64,000 nucleotides of DNA. Origin: CAZNPL01 sp964574815 (GTDB lineage Bacteria; Planctomycetota; Phycisphaerae; UBA1845). Each line of letters starts with the position of its first letter. The stretch's first letter is position 1. The notes beneath the pieces were generated by a model. That model saw only the letters and a list, made by a program, of their open reading frames with translations. It was not told where the DNA came from and made no database searches. Of the stretch, positions 53,122 to 62,603 are shown piece after piece. The stretch spans positions 62,001 to 126,000 of the forward strand of contig CAZNPL010000010.1 of NCBI GenBank assembly GCA_964574815.1, read 5' to 3'. Made by a program: the position numbers and the translations under genes.

Positions 53122-55322
53122 CCCGTCTGCGTCGTCGCGGATCCGATTGATTCCGAGACAACGCCGTGTGCACTGCGGGAGGCCATCGAGGCGGCCGCCG
53201 CGAAAGTGGCCCGCGTGCACGCAATGGCTTCATCGAAGGAAAGCGGCGGTTCGCGTCCGCCGCGGACGGCGTCGACGAACGCCTCCATCTCGTTCCCGTG
53301 CCCTTTTCCGGAACGGGCCGGGCGCACCTTGCGCTTCGATCCCTGACCGTGGAGCCAGGCCGCGTGCCAGTTGGCGATGACGGCCGTCCGTCCCTGGCCG
53401 AACACTTCGATCCGCTCCTTCTCGAAACCCGGTTCGCCGTTGGCGACGTAGATCAGCAACCCGAGGGATCCGTCCCGCATGTGGAGCGTTACGGTGCAGT
53501 TGTCGTTCTGAGCGCCAGCGACGTCGCCGCCTATCATGGCGGCGTACACGTCGACCGGCGGGCAATCGCAGATGTACTGAATCAGGTCGATAAAGTGGCA
53601 GCCCTCGCTGACGATTCGCCATCCGCCCTCCTCGGCGTCCTGATACCAGGAATCCCGGGCGATGGCTCCGGCGTTGACCCGGCAGATGACTTCGATGGGG
53701 CTCGAACGGCCCGTGAAGAAGTCTCGCACCGCAACGCTGAGCGGGCTGAAGCGGCGGTTGTATCCAGGCATGATCACTACGCCCGTTTCGGCCCGGGCCT
53801 GTATGACCTGCTCCAACTGTTCGTCGTTCAGGGCGAGGGGCTTTTCGACGAATACGTGTTTGCCAGCGCGAGCGGCCTCTGAGGCCATTTGGGCGTGCGA
53901 ATCGTGGCGCGTCGCGATGACGACCGCGTCGACAGAGCTGTCATTCAACAACTCGCGGATATCGCTGGCGCAGTATTGGAAGCCGTGGCGCTGGGCGGCG
54001 CTCTTAGCCGACAGGCCTCGGGCCGAGCAGATGCCCCGCAGATCGACGTGCGCGATCGCTTTCAGCGCGGGGATCAGGGTGGCAGTCGCGAAATTCCCCG
54101 ATCCAATCACGCCGACGCCGACTCGATCCTTCGCCGAGGGGACACGTGAAACGCCGGGAGCCGGGGAAAGCTCGACCTTGCGGCGCGGCTGATTGTCTCG
54201 ATCGTATTCGAACAGGATACCCGCGGCGTGGTGACCGGGCGCGTCGTGGAGTTCCTGGTAGGCCTGGGGTGCGTCGGAAAACGGAAACGTCTTGGGGGCC
54301 AAGAGGCTGGGATCGATGCGGCGGTCAGCGATGAGGCGGAGGAATTCGCCCAGGTTTCGTCGTTCGGTCCAGCGAATGTAGCCCACCGGGTAATCGACGC
54401 CCTTGTCTTCGAAGTTGCGATCGTAGCGTCCCGGGCCGTAGGAGCGCGACATCACAACGGACAGCTCTTTCTGATAATACGTCTGCCATTCAGCTTGGAC
54501 GGGGACCATTCCTACGACGACGACCCGCCCTCGATCGCGCAGCGTCCGACCAGCGAGTTCCATGGGGTCTGTGCTCTTGGTGCTGGCCGCAATGTAGGCG
54601 ACATCCGGGCCGAGGCCGTCCGTGATGCGTGAGATGGCATCGTCCAGAGCGGGATCATCGCGGGTGAGGGCGAGATCGGCCCCGCATTGAGCGGCGAGTC
54701 GGGTCTTCTCGCTGTCGAGATCCACGCCGATGACGCGGCAACCGCCAGCCTTGAGAATTTGAACCGCGAGCAAGCCCACCAAGCCGAGTCCGAGCACCAG
54801 CACCGAATCGCCGACGGTCACCCCAGCCTGGCGAACGCCGTTCATGGCGATGGCCCCGACCGTGGCAAAGGCGGCGTCCTTGAGGTGCACTTCCGGCGGG
54901 ACGGGCACACAGAGATTTCGGGGGACGAAGATGAACTCGGCGTGGCACGCGACGCCTTCGCCGGCGCAGGCCACGCGATCGCCAACGGCGAATTCGTCAA
55001 GGCCGGAGCCTACCTCGACGACCTCGCCGGCGACGCTGTAGCCCAGGGGTGTCAAGGAGCTGAGGCGCTCGCGCACTTTCTTATAGGTTTCAACAAAACC
55101 GAGCTGTTTTACGTTCTGGACGACCTGTTTGACCTTGTCCGGGCGGGCTCTGGCCATCTGGACCAGATTCATACGTGCCTGGTCGACCTTCATGCGCTCG
55201 GTTCCGCTGCTCACGAGCGAATAAGCGGCTCGGACGACGACGCCACCGGCCCGGCAAATCGGCGCGGGGACTTCCTCGAGGCGAAGCTCACCGGTGCTGT
55301 AGTTCTGGACGACTTGTTTCAA
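53118..55322 (-). CDS. Bi-domain oxidoreductase (Zn-less MDR + Gfo/Idh/MocA)
   Basis: 734 aa. It starts with TTG at 55322, within the end of the PaaK-like gene, supported by an excellent GGAGGA site 6 nt upstream. Residues 1-370 are a medium-chain dehydrogenase fold with VLVLGLGLVGLLAVQ for NAD(P) binding. From about residue 395 a Gfo/Idh/MocA fold follows, with VGVIGSGNFATATLIPAL and the catalytic-type EKPLAL. Such bi-domain proteins recur in polysaccharide loci and probably oxidise or epimerise a nucleotide sugar or glycan. The substrate is not established. It is coupled by GTGA to the next methyltransferase. Confidence 0.88.
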   Translation of the reverse strand: MKQVVQNYSTGELRLEEVPAPICRAGGVVVRAAYSLVSSGTERMKVDQARMNLVQMARARPDKVKQVVQNVKQLGFVETYKKVRERLSSLTPLGYSVAGEVVEVGSGLDEFAVGDRVACAGEGVACHAEFIFVPRNLCVPVPPEVHLKDAAFATVGAIAMNGVRQAGVTVGDSVLVLGLGLVGLLAVQILKAGGCRVIGVDLDSEKTRLAAQCGADLALTRDDPALDDAISRITDGLGPDVAYIAASTKSTDPMELAGRTLRDRGRVVVVGMVPVQAEWQTYYQKELSVVMSRSYGPGRYDRNFEDKGVDYPVGYIRWTERRNLGEFLRLIADRRIDPSLLAPKTFPFSDAPQAYQELHDAPGHHAAGILFEYDRDNQPRRKVELSPAPGVSRVPSAKDRVGVGVIGSGNFATATLIPALKAIAHVDLRGICSARGLSAKSAAQRHGFQYCASDIRELLNDSSVDAVVIATRHDSHAQMASEAARAGKHVFVEKPLALNDEQLEQVIQARAETGVVIMPGYNRRFSPLSVAVRDFFTGRSSPIEVICRVNAGAIARDSWYQDAEEGGWRIVSEGCHFIDLIQYICDCPPVDVYAAMIGGDVAGAQNDNCTVTLHMRDGSLGLLIYVANGEPGFEKERIEVFGQGRTAVIANWHAAWLHGQGSKRKVRPARSGKGHGNEMEAFVDAVRGGREPPLSFDEAIACTRATFAAAASMASRSAHGVVSESIGSATTQTG

Positions 55323-56742
55323 CGTCTTCCTCCGCCGCGTGGGTCAGCGTGGTCACCACCCTCAGCAGTTTGCCGGCGGGTGTCTGGTCCAGCGCGTCTC
55401 GAATCTCCAACGAAATATCCACCTGCCCCTGCAGCCGTCGCGTGGCCCCGTTGAGGATGCGACGGCGATCCGCTTCTTCCAGCGGCCTTGCCGGGACAAC
55501 GCGCAGCGTCGCCTTGCCCGGAACCGTCTGGTGGAATTGGTATCCGATCGTATCGAGAAACGTGTCGTCATGCACGTTGAATGCGGTCATGGAAATGATC
55601 GAGCCGTCTTTGGCGTAAAGTCCGCCCTGGGGCCAGCGGCCTTTGATTTCGTCCAGAATGGTGTGCTCACGACCGCAGTGGTCGCATCTTCCGCTTCCGT
55701 AGACGGCATAGTCGCCGGTTCGATAGCGAATGAAGGGGGCGACGGTGTTGATGAAACCTGTGCCGACGATCTCTCCGATGCGTCCCCGCTCGGTCACGGG
55801 CTCGCCCCGCTCGTCCAAAAGTTCAAAGTAGCCGTACGTCGGCCAGACGTGATAAGCGCTCGATTCTTCGCATTCGGCGGCCAGTACCAGCTTCTCGGAA
55901 TGTCCGTACCAGGAGAAAAACCGGGCACCGAATGCCTCTTCCGCTTCGGCGCGGATTTCCGGGTAGACCATCTCGGAGCCGGCCAGGATTCCGCGCACGT
56001 TGGGAAGTCGCGGGAAGTTGTTTCGTTGAACGAATCGCGCCAGGGTCGAGGCCGACGAAGGGTAGACGTGAAGGAAGCAGGGTCCGATCGAGGCGACGTG
56101 TTCCAGATAACGTCGAATGTTCTCCTCGCTCATGTGGAAGTTGCTGTAGTAATGACGGCGGAGAACCGGGTCGTAGTAATGGCGCATGCCGGAGCGGTTC
56201 TCGGGGACGACCTGGCCACGAAAGACGGCTTGGGGGACGTCCATCTGGTAGCCCATGCGCTGCCAGCCGGCGACCAGGTATGCGTATTCGACGGCGGATC
56301 GCCCGGAGTTGATGTAGAAATTGAGGGGTTCGCCGGAAGAACCGCCGGTGGTCACCATGTCAGTTCCGCGGGATTCCGGGGACGCGGTGCACATGTCGTT
56401 CAGGTGTCCGCGGATCGTGTTTTTATCGATGGTGGGAAGGCGCGCGAGATCCTCGAGTGATTTCAGGTCACCCGGCTCGAATCCAATTTCCTGGAATCGG
56501 GTTTGGTAATAAGTGGTTTCTTCGACAGCCAGTCGGCAGATTCGTTGCACTTGCCGGAGTTGATAGTCGCGGGCACGTTCGGCGGACCACCACTGGGCCT
56601 CGTTGACGAACGCCAGGCTCTCGCGGAATCGCCTTCCGAGCCACATCGCGGGCGGCACCCGGCCGAGGACGCTGCCTAGTGCCGATTTGACGGCTGGGGG
56701 CATTGCTTCCCAGAGATTCTTGCGTGACCACGCCCGCTGCAT
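55288..56742 (-). CDS. PaaK/CapK-like adenylate-forming enzyme
   Basis: 484 aa from ATG 56742; the frame continues to 56877 without a good start. Phenylacetate-CoA ligase-type motifs: TTGGSSGEPLNFYI (near residue 113, the P-loop), SWYGHSEKLVLAAEC (near 275) and PFIRYRTGDYAVY (near 335, the adenylate-binding Asp). A Cys pair, CDHC, follows near 352. CapK-type members sit in capsule clusters and are thought to activate an acyl group or amino acid for sugar modification. It lies between the acyltransferase and the oxidoreductase, which fits such a step. Confidence 0.85.
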   Translation of the reverse strand: MQRAWSRKNLWEAMPPAVKSALGSVLGRVPPAMWLGRRFRESLAFVNEAQWWSAERARDYQLRQVQRICRLAVEETTYYQTRFQEIGFEPGDLKSLEDLARLPTIDKNTIRGHLNDMCTASPESRGTDMVTTGGSSGEPLNFYINSGRSAVEYAYLVAGWQRMGYQMDVPQAVFRGQVVPENRSGMRHYYDPVLRRHYYSNFHMSEENIRRYLEHVASIGPCFLHVYPSSASTLARFVQRNNFPRLPNVRGILAGSEMVYPEIRAEAEEAFGARFFSWYGHSEKLVLAAECEESSAYHVWPTYGYFELLDERGEPVTERGRIGEIVGTGFINTVAPFIRYRTGDYAVYGSGRCDHCGREHTILDEIKGRWPQGGLYAKDGSIISMTAFNVHDDTFLDTIGYQFHQTVPGKATLRVVPARPLEEADRRRILNGATRRLQGQVDISLEIRDALDQTPAGKLLRVVTTLTHAAEEDVETSRPELQHR

Positions 56743-56758
56743 AATCGGTACGATATCC

Positions 56759-57229
56759 CTATGAGATCGGCTTGGCTGGTGCGCCGACCACGGTTTTGCC
56801 CGCCGGAACGTCGTTGAGCACAACGGCGTTCGCCCCGACGGTTGCTCCCTCCCCAACACACACGGGTCCGAGGACAACAGCTCCCGCGCCCACGCAGGCG
56901 CCCCTGGCGATGAGCGGGTGTCTGCGTCCGGCTACGGACGAGTCCCGCGCCCCGAGCACCACATGAGGCATCAGGATGGCCTCCGCTTCGACGATGGAAG
57001 TCTGGCCGATCACGATGCCGATGGTGTGGGGAATGAGCGCCTGGGGCGACACCTGGGCACCTGGGTCGATATCAGCTCCTGTCAGCACGCGGTTGACCAG
57101 TTGTACGATCCGGGCCAAGCCTCCCATCCCACTCGACTGAAATCGCCGGGACAACCCGTGCAGCCTGATGCAGGCGCGTGAGGTCCAGCCCAGCCGCACA
57201 CCTGCCGCTCGTCCTGTGTATTCACTCAT
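56759..57229 (-). CDS. Hexapeptide-repeat acyltransferase (serine acetyltransferase-like)
   Basis: 156 aa from ATG 57229. After an N-terminal helical part comes a left-handed beta-helix made of hexapeptide steps: IDPGAQVSPQALIPHTIGIVIG, then VCVGEGATVGANAVVLNDVP, and VVGAPAKPI at the end. The catalytic-type His is in the IPHTIG segment. It probably O- or N-acetylates a sugar of the glycan. It starts 17 nt after the upstream GT4 and ends 16 nt before the PaaK-like gene. Confidence 0.85.
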   Translation of the reverse strand: MSEYTGRAAGVRLGWTSRACIRLHGLSRRFQSSGMGGLARIVQLVNRVLTGADIDPGAQVSPQALIPHTIGIVIGQTSIVEAEAILMPHVVLGARDSSVAGRRHPLIARGACVGAGAVVLGPVCVGEGATVGANAVVLNDVPAGKTVVGAPAKPIS

Positions 57230-57246
57230 GCCCGTTCGAGGACACC

Positions 57247-58533
57247 TTACGGCCTCACCGCGGCGCGGTCGCAAGCCGCGGCGGATTCGGCCTGATGATC
57301 AAAGTAAATGTCCCACCGAGCCGCGACGGCTCTAATGCAGTACTCGGTCAGGGCCAGTCCCCGGGCGGCCTCGGACATCGCTCTCAGCCGGGTCTCATCG
57401 CTCAGGACCTCTGCGAGCCGCCGGGCGTCAGCAGGAGCATCATCGCCGGCCAGGAACAGCCCGTTCCGCCCCGGCGTGACGGCGTCGCGTAACTCGCCCA
57501 CATCTTTGACTGCCACTGGCAACCCTGCTCCCATTGCTTCGAGCATGGCGATCGACATTCCCTCGGACGGGGAAACCAGGGCGAAGAGCCGCGACTGCTG
57601 AAGAATCTCGGGCACATCCTCGCGACGTCCGAGAAACTCGATGGTATCGGCCACCCCCAGCTTGTCGGCTAGCGCGCTCAGGGCTGCGCGAAGCGGCCCG
57701 TCTCCCACCAGTGCCGCGTGAATTCCCGGCCTGATTCGATTGAGCTCGGCGACCAGCTCGATGAAGTACTCCAGCCCCTTGCAGGGCACCAATCGGGAAA
57801 CATACACGATATCGTAAGGCTTGGGGATGTCCTTGGGTTCGAAGCGTGCCGGGTCGACGCTACCGGTCACGATGAGGCGTCCGCGGCCCAGTCGGTGCTG
57901 CTCGGCGAACTTTTGAGCGTTACGTCCTCGGACGACGATCAGGTCAAACTGGCGAACGAGGTGGAACATAAGGCGTTCGAGGGTGCGTGAGCGTCGTCTC
58001 AGGCAGCGCAGGAGCCAGTTCTCGGCGCCGGCGCCTCCTCCCACGATCTGAATGGGCCCGCCGGTCATTTGGTAGGCCGATAACCGCCCGAAGAGGTTGG
58101 CGGTTATCAGACACAGGAGGGCGTTCGGCATGATGTGATAGCCCATGAGCACGTCGGGGCGATGGCGCCAGGTGGAGAGCAGGATCATCCATCCGCGGGC
58201 GATCACGCGACCGGCCCGGTTGGTCATCCACTCGGGTGGACAACAATAGGTGACTTTTGGAACGTCGAAGACGGGGCGATCGGTGACGACATAGATTCTC
58301 TCGACGGTGCGGGCGTCTGATAACGGGAGGATGTGGGAGCGGAACCAGTTTGCGTTGTAAAACGTCCCGGTCATGAGCACGCGAAGCCGTCCCGGCGCGC
58401 GGAGCTTTACGGGCGGCAAGAGCACGCGGCGCAGCAGTTGGCCCGTCCATACCGTCGCCGCTGTGCCGGCGAGGATTGCCAGCACTGCAGCGAATGCCAG
58501 GACGGATATGATTGAACGAGCCAAAAGTTTCAC
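57247..58533 (-). CDS. Family 4 glycosyltransferase with N-terminal membrane anchor
   Basis: 428 aa from GTG 58533, which has GGAG 9 nt upstream; the longer frame to 58599 overlaps the DUF362 gene. One N-terminal helix (IISVLAFAAVLAILAGTAATV) precedes a GT-B fold: RVLMTGTFYNANWFRSH near residue 51, YQMTGGPIQIVGGG near 155, then IVYVSRLVPCKGLEYF and VSPSEGMSIAMLEAMGAGLPV. It is a clear paralogue of the enzyme at 60072-61364. It adds a sugar at the inner membrane face. Confidence 0.88.
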   Translation of the reverse strand: MKLLARSIISVLAFAAVLAILAGTAATVWTGQLLRRVLLPPVKLRAPGRLRVLMTGTFYNANWFRSHILPLSDARTVERIYVVTDRPVFDVPKVTYCCPPEWMTNRAGRVIARGWMILLSTWRHRPDVLMGYHIMPNALLCLITANLFGRLSAYQMTGGPIQIVGGGAGAENWLLRCLRRRSRTLERLMFHLVRQFDLIVVRGRNAQKFAEQHRLGRGRLIVTGSVDPARFEPKDIPKPYDIVYVSRLVPCKGLEYFIELVAELNRIRPGIHAALVGDGPLRAALSALADKLGVADTIEFLGRREDVPEILQQSRLFALVSPSEGMSIAMLEAMGAGLPVAVKDVGELRDAVTPGRNGLFLAGDDAPADARRLAEVLSDETRLRAMSEAARGLALTEYCIRAVAARWDIYFDHQAESAAACDRAAVRP

Positions 58534-58562
58534 CTCGTCTCCGGCGCTTGAGCCGTTCGCCG

Positions 58563-60065
58563 TCACAGGACAGCGGACGGGGTCGCCGCGGTATGCCACT
58601 CAATGTGTCCCACCCATCCGAAATGCGGCTTGAAGGCGAGACAGGGGCCGTTGAAATCTGCGAGTCGGCGATCGTACGCGGCGGCATTCGACCGGCCGCG
58701 GACATCCTCGTAACGCACCGCGTTGAGCGCGTACTTGTGCGGCTCAAGTGCCTCTCGCAACACAGGGACTTTCCGGTAATCGAATCCCATGAGGCGCGTG
58801 CAGACCAAGTCCACTGCGAGCGGGTCACTGCCGGCCAGCACTACGCCGGCCGGGCGTGGGTCGGAGCCCATCGGCCCGTTGCCTTCTCCCGCGACAATCC
58901 CGTCGACGAAGCTGAAGTAGCGTCGTCGGGGTTCGGGATGCAAAACGCCCTCGCCGTCGGCGTAGCGCAGGGCCCGATTCAGATCAAGCACCATGCGCCA
59001 GGTGGTGTCGTTTCCATGCCAGTTTCCCGATCGCACGCGTGAGGTGTCCGTATCCCCGAACGTCCGGCGACCGAGTCGCTTGGCGGCGCCGCCCACGTAC
59101 TTGCGGAGGGGGCCAAGCTTCGGGAAGTGCCGTTTGAAGGAGGCGAGGAGTACCTGCTCGATTCGTTCGGACATTCCGGAATCGGCGTACTGGTCTCCGC
59201 CGTTGGCCGGCACGCCTTCGCGGTGATGGGGCAGCCAGTTCTTGTTTCCGTTGATCCCGACGAGGTTTTTCAGGTTGAGCGTGACGCCGACTTTCTTGTG
59301 GGTTTTCATCTTGGGCAAATTGATGAAGACGTCGGCGTCCAGGATCGTCCGGGAAATGAGGTATTCGTGCACGTCGCCGTGGTGGTGGGCGGTCACCTCG
59401 CTGCGGTCGTATTCGCTGCCGTACAGGCGGTGGTTCATGTGGTTTATAGAGGTAAAGCAGGAATCCGCGCCGAGGTTAATTGTCGTGTAGCCGGCCGGGT
59501 CGCCCGGCAGCGGCCGATGTCCTACAATCACGCCGTCGACCTTCTCCGTGTATTCCGGGCGCAGGTCGATGACATCGACCTTGATGGGTGATCGGCCCGC
59601 GTAGAACTCCCGGATCTCGTTAAGGCCGGTGAAGCAGGCGATCCGCTCGAAGGAGGCCTCGCATTGCGGGGCGTCGGCGATGACGACGCGTCCCTGGCCG
59701 CAAAGGGCGATGGCGACGTAGTCGAGTACGGCTCGGATGATGCTGCCGTTGGTGATCAGGCTGACGATTTCATCGGGCCTGGTGTCGTGGAAATGGCGGA
59801 TGAAGTTAGGCTTGAGCACGACGGTGTCGCCCGGACGGACGATTCCTCCCAACGGGTTCCACGCACTCGTTCCGAAGTTTTCCGCATCGAGTCCAAGCAC
59901 CTGTAACGCACCGCGCACGGCGGCGTAGGCGTGGTTTTCGGCGCCGAGGTCCGCCGCGCCCCAGGCGTACTCCGGGTACGCCTCCCGAGGAGAAAACGGA
60001 GGTCTTGAGGGGTACGAGCCCTCGGCTTGCCAAACACCGACCAGATGTGGATCCGGAGTCTGCAT
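58563..60065 (-). CDS. DUF362 protein in polysaccharide cluster
   Basis: 500 aa. DUF362 features: GDTVVLKPNFIRH near residue 80, VVIADAPQCEA near 128, LPKMKTHKKVGVTLNLKN near 258 (the most conserved stretch) and SFVDGIVAGEGNGPMG near 390. The biochemical activity of the domain is not settled; some relatives carry a 4Fe-4S ferredoxin part, absent here. It is flanked on both sides by two paralogous GT4 genes with gaps of only 6 and about 30 nt, so it is a firm member of the operon. Function in glycan synthesis is unknown. Confidence 0.85.
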   Translation of the reverse strand: MQTPDPHLVGVWQAEGSYPSRPPFSPREAYPEYAWGAADLGAENHAYAAVRGALQVLGLDAENFGTSAWNPLGGIVRPGDTVVLKPNFIRHFHDTRPDEIVSLITNGSIIRAVLDYVAIALCGQGRVVIADAPQCEASFERIACFTGLNEIREFYAGRSPIKVDVIDLRPEYTEKVDGVIVGHRPLPGDPAGYTTINLGADSCFTSINHMNHRLYGSEYDRSEVTAHHHGDVHEYLISRTILDADVFINLPKMKTHKKVGVTLNLKNLVGINGNKNWLPHHREGVPANGGDQYADSGMSERIEQVLLASFKRHFPKLGPLRKYVGGAAKRLGRRTFGDTDTSRVRSGNWHGNDTTWRMVLDLNRALRYADGEGVLHPEPRRRYFSFVDGIVAGEGNGPMGSDPRPAGVVLAGSDPLAVDLVCTRLMGFDYRKVPVLREALEPHKYALNAVRYEDVRGRSNAAAYDRRLADFNGPCLAFKPHFGWVGHIEWHTAATPSAVL

Positions 60066-60071
60066 GCGCGA

Positions 60072-61364
60072 TTATACCTCTACACTTTCTCGGCCGGCAC
60101 GCTCACACAGGGGAGAAGGTCGACCCGGTTGAACGATGAAGTTGAACGCTTCCCGCCACCTCTGTGCCACGCGATCGACCGAGACGGATTCATCGGCAGC
60201 CCGGCGGGCCTCGGTGGACATGCGCCGCCAGAGGGCTTCGTCCCGCAGCAACGCCTCAATCCGCTCGGCGTATTCCTCGGGCAAGTCCGACCGAACGAGC
60301 CAGCCCGTTCGATCGTTGACCACCAAGTCGCTCAGTTCGCCGACGTCCGAGCAGACAATCGGCACGCCATGGGCCATTGCCTCGACCATCGCGATCGAGA
60401 GGCCCTCGCTTCTGGAGGTCAGCAGGAACACCTTCGCCTTATTCAGCAAGTCGCCGACGTTTTCACGTCTCCCTTGAAATTCGATATTACGTCCTACGCC
60501 CAACTCCGCGGCCATGCGTTTCAGTCCCGGCATTTCCGGACCATCACCGACCATCACGACCCTGACGTTCGGCTGCGCCGTAGCGACGGCTGCCACAACC
60601 GAGACGAACAGGCGCGGCCGTTTGATTTCGGCCAGCCTTCCGACAAAGACGACATCCACAGGTCGATGCGACGTCTCCCGGTACATCGGTAACTCCGTGC
60701 CGGCGGTGATTACGGTTACGTGCCCGGTAACGCCGCGGTCCAGAAGAAACCTGCGGGCTTTGTTGCCGCGGACGGCGATCAGGTCGAACTCACGGACGAC
60801 GGCCGTCGCGAGCCGCTCGAGACCGGGCGAGGCGCCTCGCAACTGCCTGAGCACTCGGTTTTCGGCCTGGTATCCGCCGCCGATGATTTCGACCGGCCCG
60901 CCGGTCATCTGGTAACAAGCTGCGGCCCTTACGAGTCGCGCGGCAATCAATGCCGACATCGCCCCCGGGAACAGGTGAAAGCCCATCACGACGTCCGGTT
61001 TGGCGCGCAGTCCGAGAACCACCAGCCAGATGAGTTTTGACAATGCCCGGCCCAACACGACCGACGCCCATCGCGGCGGGCACGCAAACCGCACACGCGG
61101 CGGCGCCTCGAGGGGCTCGTCGGCTACCACGATTATCTCGCTCACGCCGCAGCGCGACAACGGCCTTGCGTGCGAGAGAAACCAGCCTCGATGATAAAAG
61201 GTCCCGGTCATCAATACCCGCCGCGTCCCGCGCGGGGAGCGTCGGGGAACGCACCTGGCCACAAGCAGCGTTATCGCAAAGCTGGCGTACAGGATCAGTT
61301 GCGCTGCGATTGAGCGAATCACATCAGGGGCCGTCTTGATCGTCGGTGGTGTTCGATACGTCAC
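60072..61364 (-). CDS. Family 4 glycosyltransferase with N-terminal membrane anchor
   Basis: 430 aa from GTG 61364, overlapping the preceding GT4 stop by four bases (GTGA). It is a paralogue of the 57247 enzyme: RVLMTGTFYHRGWFLSH near residue 49, YQMTGGPVEIIGGG near 151, then VVFVGRLAEIKRPRLF and TSRSEGLSIAMVEAMAHGVPI with the GT4 Glu pair. One N-terminal helix (IAAQLILYASFAITLLVA). It ends 6 nt before the DUF362 gene. The sugar is unknown. Confidence 0.88.
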   Translation of the reverse strand: MTYRTPPTIKTAPDVIRSIAAQLILYASFAITLLVARCVPRRSPRGTRRVLMTGTFYHRGWFLSHARPLSRCGVSEIIVVADEPLEAPPRVRFACPPRWASVVLGRALSKLIWLVVLGLRAKPDVVMGFHLFPGAMSALIAARLVRAAACYQMTGGPVEIIGGGYQAENRVLRQLRGASPGLERLATAVVREFDLIAVRGNKARRFLLDRGVTGHVTVITAGTELPMYRETSHRPVDVVFVGRLAEIKRPRLFVSVVAAVATAQPNVRVVMVGDGPEMPGLKRMAAELGVGRNIEFQGRRENVGDLLNKAKVFLLTSRSEGLSIAMVEAMAHGVPIVCSDVGELSDLVVNDRTGWLVRSDLPEEYAERIEALLRDEALWRRMSTEARRAADESVSVDRVAQRWREAFNFIVQPGRPSPLCERAGRESVEV

Positions 61365-62578
61365 CTGCCGGACGCCATTTTCCGCTGGTATAAGGTCTCA
61401 TAAAGCTCGCCCGTTTTTTGACACAGGCAGGCGGTTGAGAAGTGCTCGCAGACCCGCGTTCGGGCGGCCTCGGCCATTTGGAAGCGCCTGCCGGGATCCG
61501 CCAGCAGTCCGGCCACTCGGGCGGCCATGGATTCCACGTCGTCCAGCTCCACGATGAATCCCGTTTCGCCGTCGGCCACGATGTGCTCGTTATCGGAGAC
61601 CCGCGTGGCCACCACCGGCACGCCGCAGGCCATCGATTCGAGCAGGACATTCGGCGTGCCCTCGTGGCGGGACGTGAGCACGGTGACGTCGCAGGCGTTG
61701 TACACGTTTCGCATGTCTTTGCGACTGCCGAGCATAAGGATGCGGTCGTGCGCGTCCACGGTGCGCACCAATTCGCTCATCTCGCGGTGATAATCCTCGG
61801 CTCCTGCGAAGTTGTCGCGCAGCGGTTCGCCAACGCACAGAAACCATGCACGCGGGAATTTCCGGTGGATGGCGTTGGCCATTTTGAAGAACATCGCGTG
61901 GTTTTTTTGACGCTTGAAGCTGGCGACCATGCCGACGACCTGGTCAGTCTCGTCGATACCCCATTCCTCCCGAGCCTCGCGCCCATCACCGGGGCAGAAT
62001 CGTTCCGTGTTGATGCCGTTGTGGATCACGTGGATTCTTTCCAGCGGCACGCCGAGGGTACGGTGTACGAAGCGTTTGCCGGAGTGGGAGTTGGCGATCA
62101 GGCCGTCGGAGAGCGATCGCGTGAGGGTCAGGCACGCGGCGTGAATTAGCGGCCGGCGGTAGTCGGTGTTGCGCTCGGAACCGAGCACGACCGGCACCCG
62201 GGCCAGGCGTCCGGCCAGCCGGCCCACCATCTCGGCATCGAAGAGGAAAGCGTGGACGAGGTCCACGCTCCGCTCGGTCATCACTCGGGAAACGCGCCGT
62301 ATTGTGGTGGCGTCGAAACGCCATCGCTTTTGCACGATGACGAGATCGCGATCCGGATCGGGCAAGTTGGATGCGAGCGGCACGTGTTCGGCGAGGGAGC
62401 AAACGAAGGGGTCGAAGCGGCGTCGATCGAGCCCGCGAACCAGTTCGACGACCTGGCGCTCGGCACCGCCTCGCTCGAGGCTGCTGATCAGGAGCATCAC
62501 GCGCAGGGGCGGATGCTCCGCTGCTGGAGACGCCACTGCATGCTCCGGTTCAAGAGCTGACGTACTCTCGTGTGCCAT
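61361..62578 (-). CDS. Family 4 glycosyltransferase
   Basis: 405 aa, ATG 62578. A GT-B fold without membrane anchor: MLLISSLERGGAERQV (near residue 29), IHVIHNGINTERF (near 180), VGMVASFKRQKN (near 210) and TSRHEGTPNVLLESMACGVPV (near 315), with the E-x7-E pair. It is more distant from the two anchored GT4s. It lies 25 nt after the UDP-glucuronate decarboxylase and could use UDP-xylose, but that is a guess from position. Confidence 0.9.
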   Translation of the reverse strand: MAHESTSALEPEHAVASPAAEHPPLRVMLLISSLERGGAERQVVELVRGLDRRRFDPFVCSLAEHVPLASNLPDPDRDLVIVQKRWRFDATTIRRVSRVMTERSVDLVHAFLFDAEMVGRLAGRLARVPVVLGSERNTDYRRPLIHAACLTLTRSLSDGLIANSHSGKRFVHRTLGVPLERIHVIHNGINTERFCPGDGREAREEWGIDETDQVVGMVASFKRQKNHAMFFKMANAIHRKFPRAWFLCVGEPLRDNFAGAEDYHREMSELVRTVDAHDRILMLGSRKDMRNVYNACDVTVLTSRHEGTPNVLLESMACGVPVVATRVSDNEHIVADGETGFIVELDDVESMAARVAGLLADPGRRFQMAEAARTRVCEHFSTACLCQKTGELYETLYQRKMASGR

Positions 62579-62603
62579 GTGCTGATCAGCCCCTGACGTG
62601 TCA

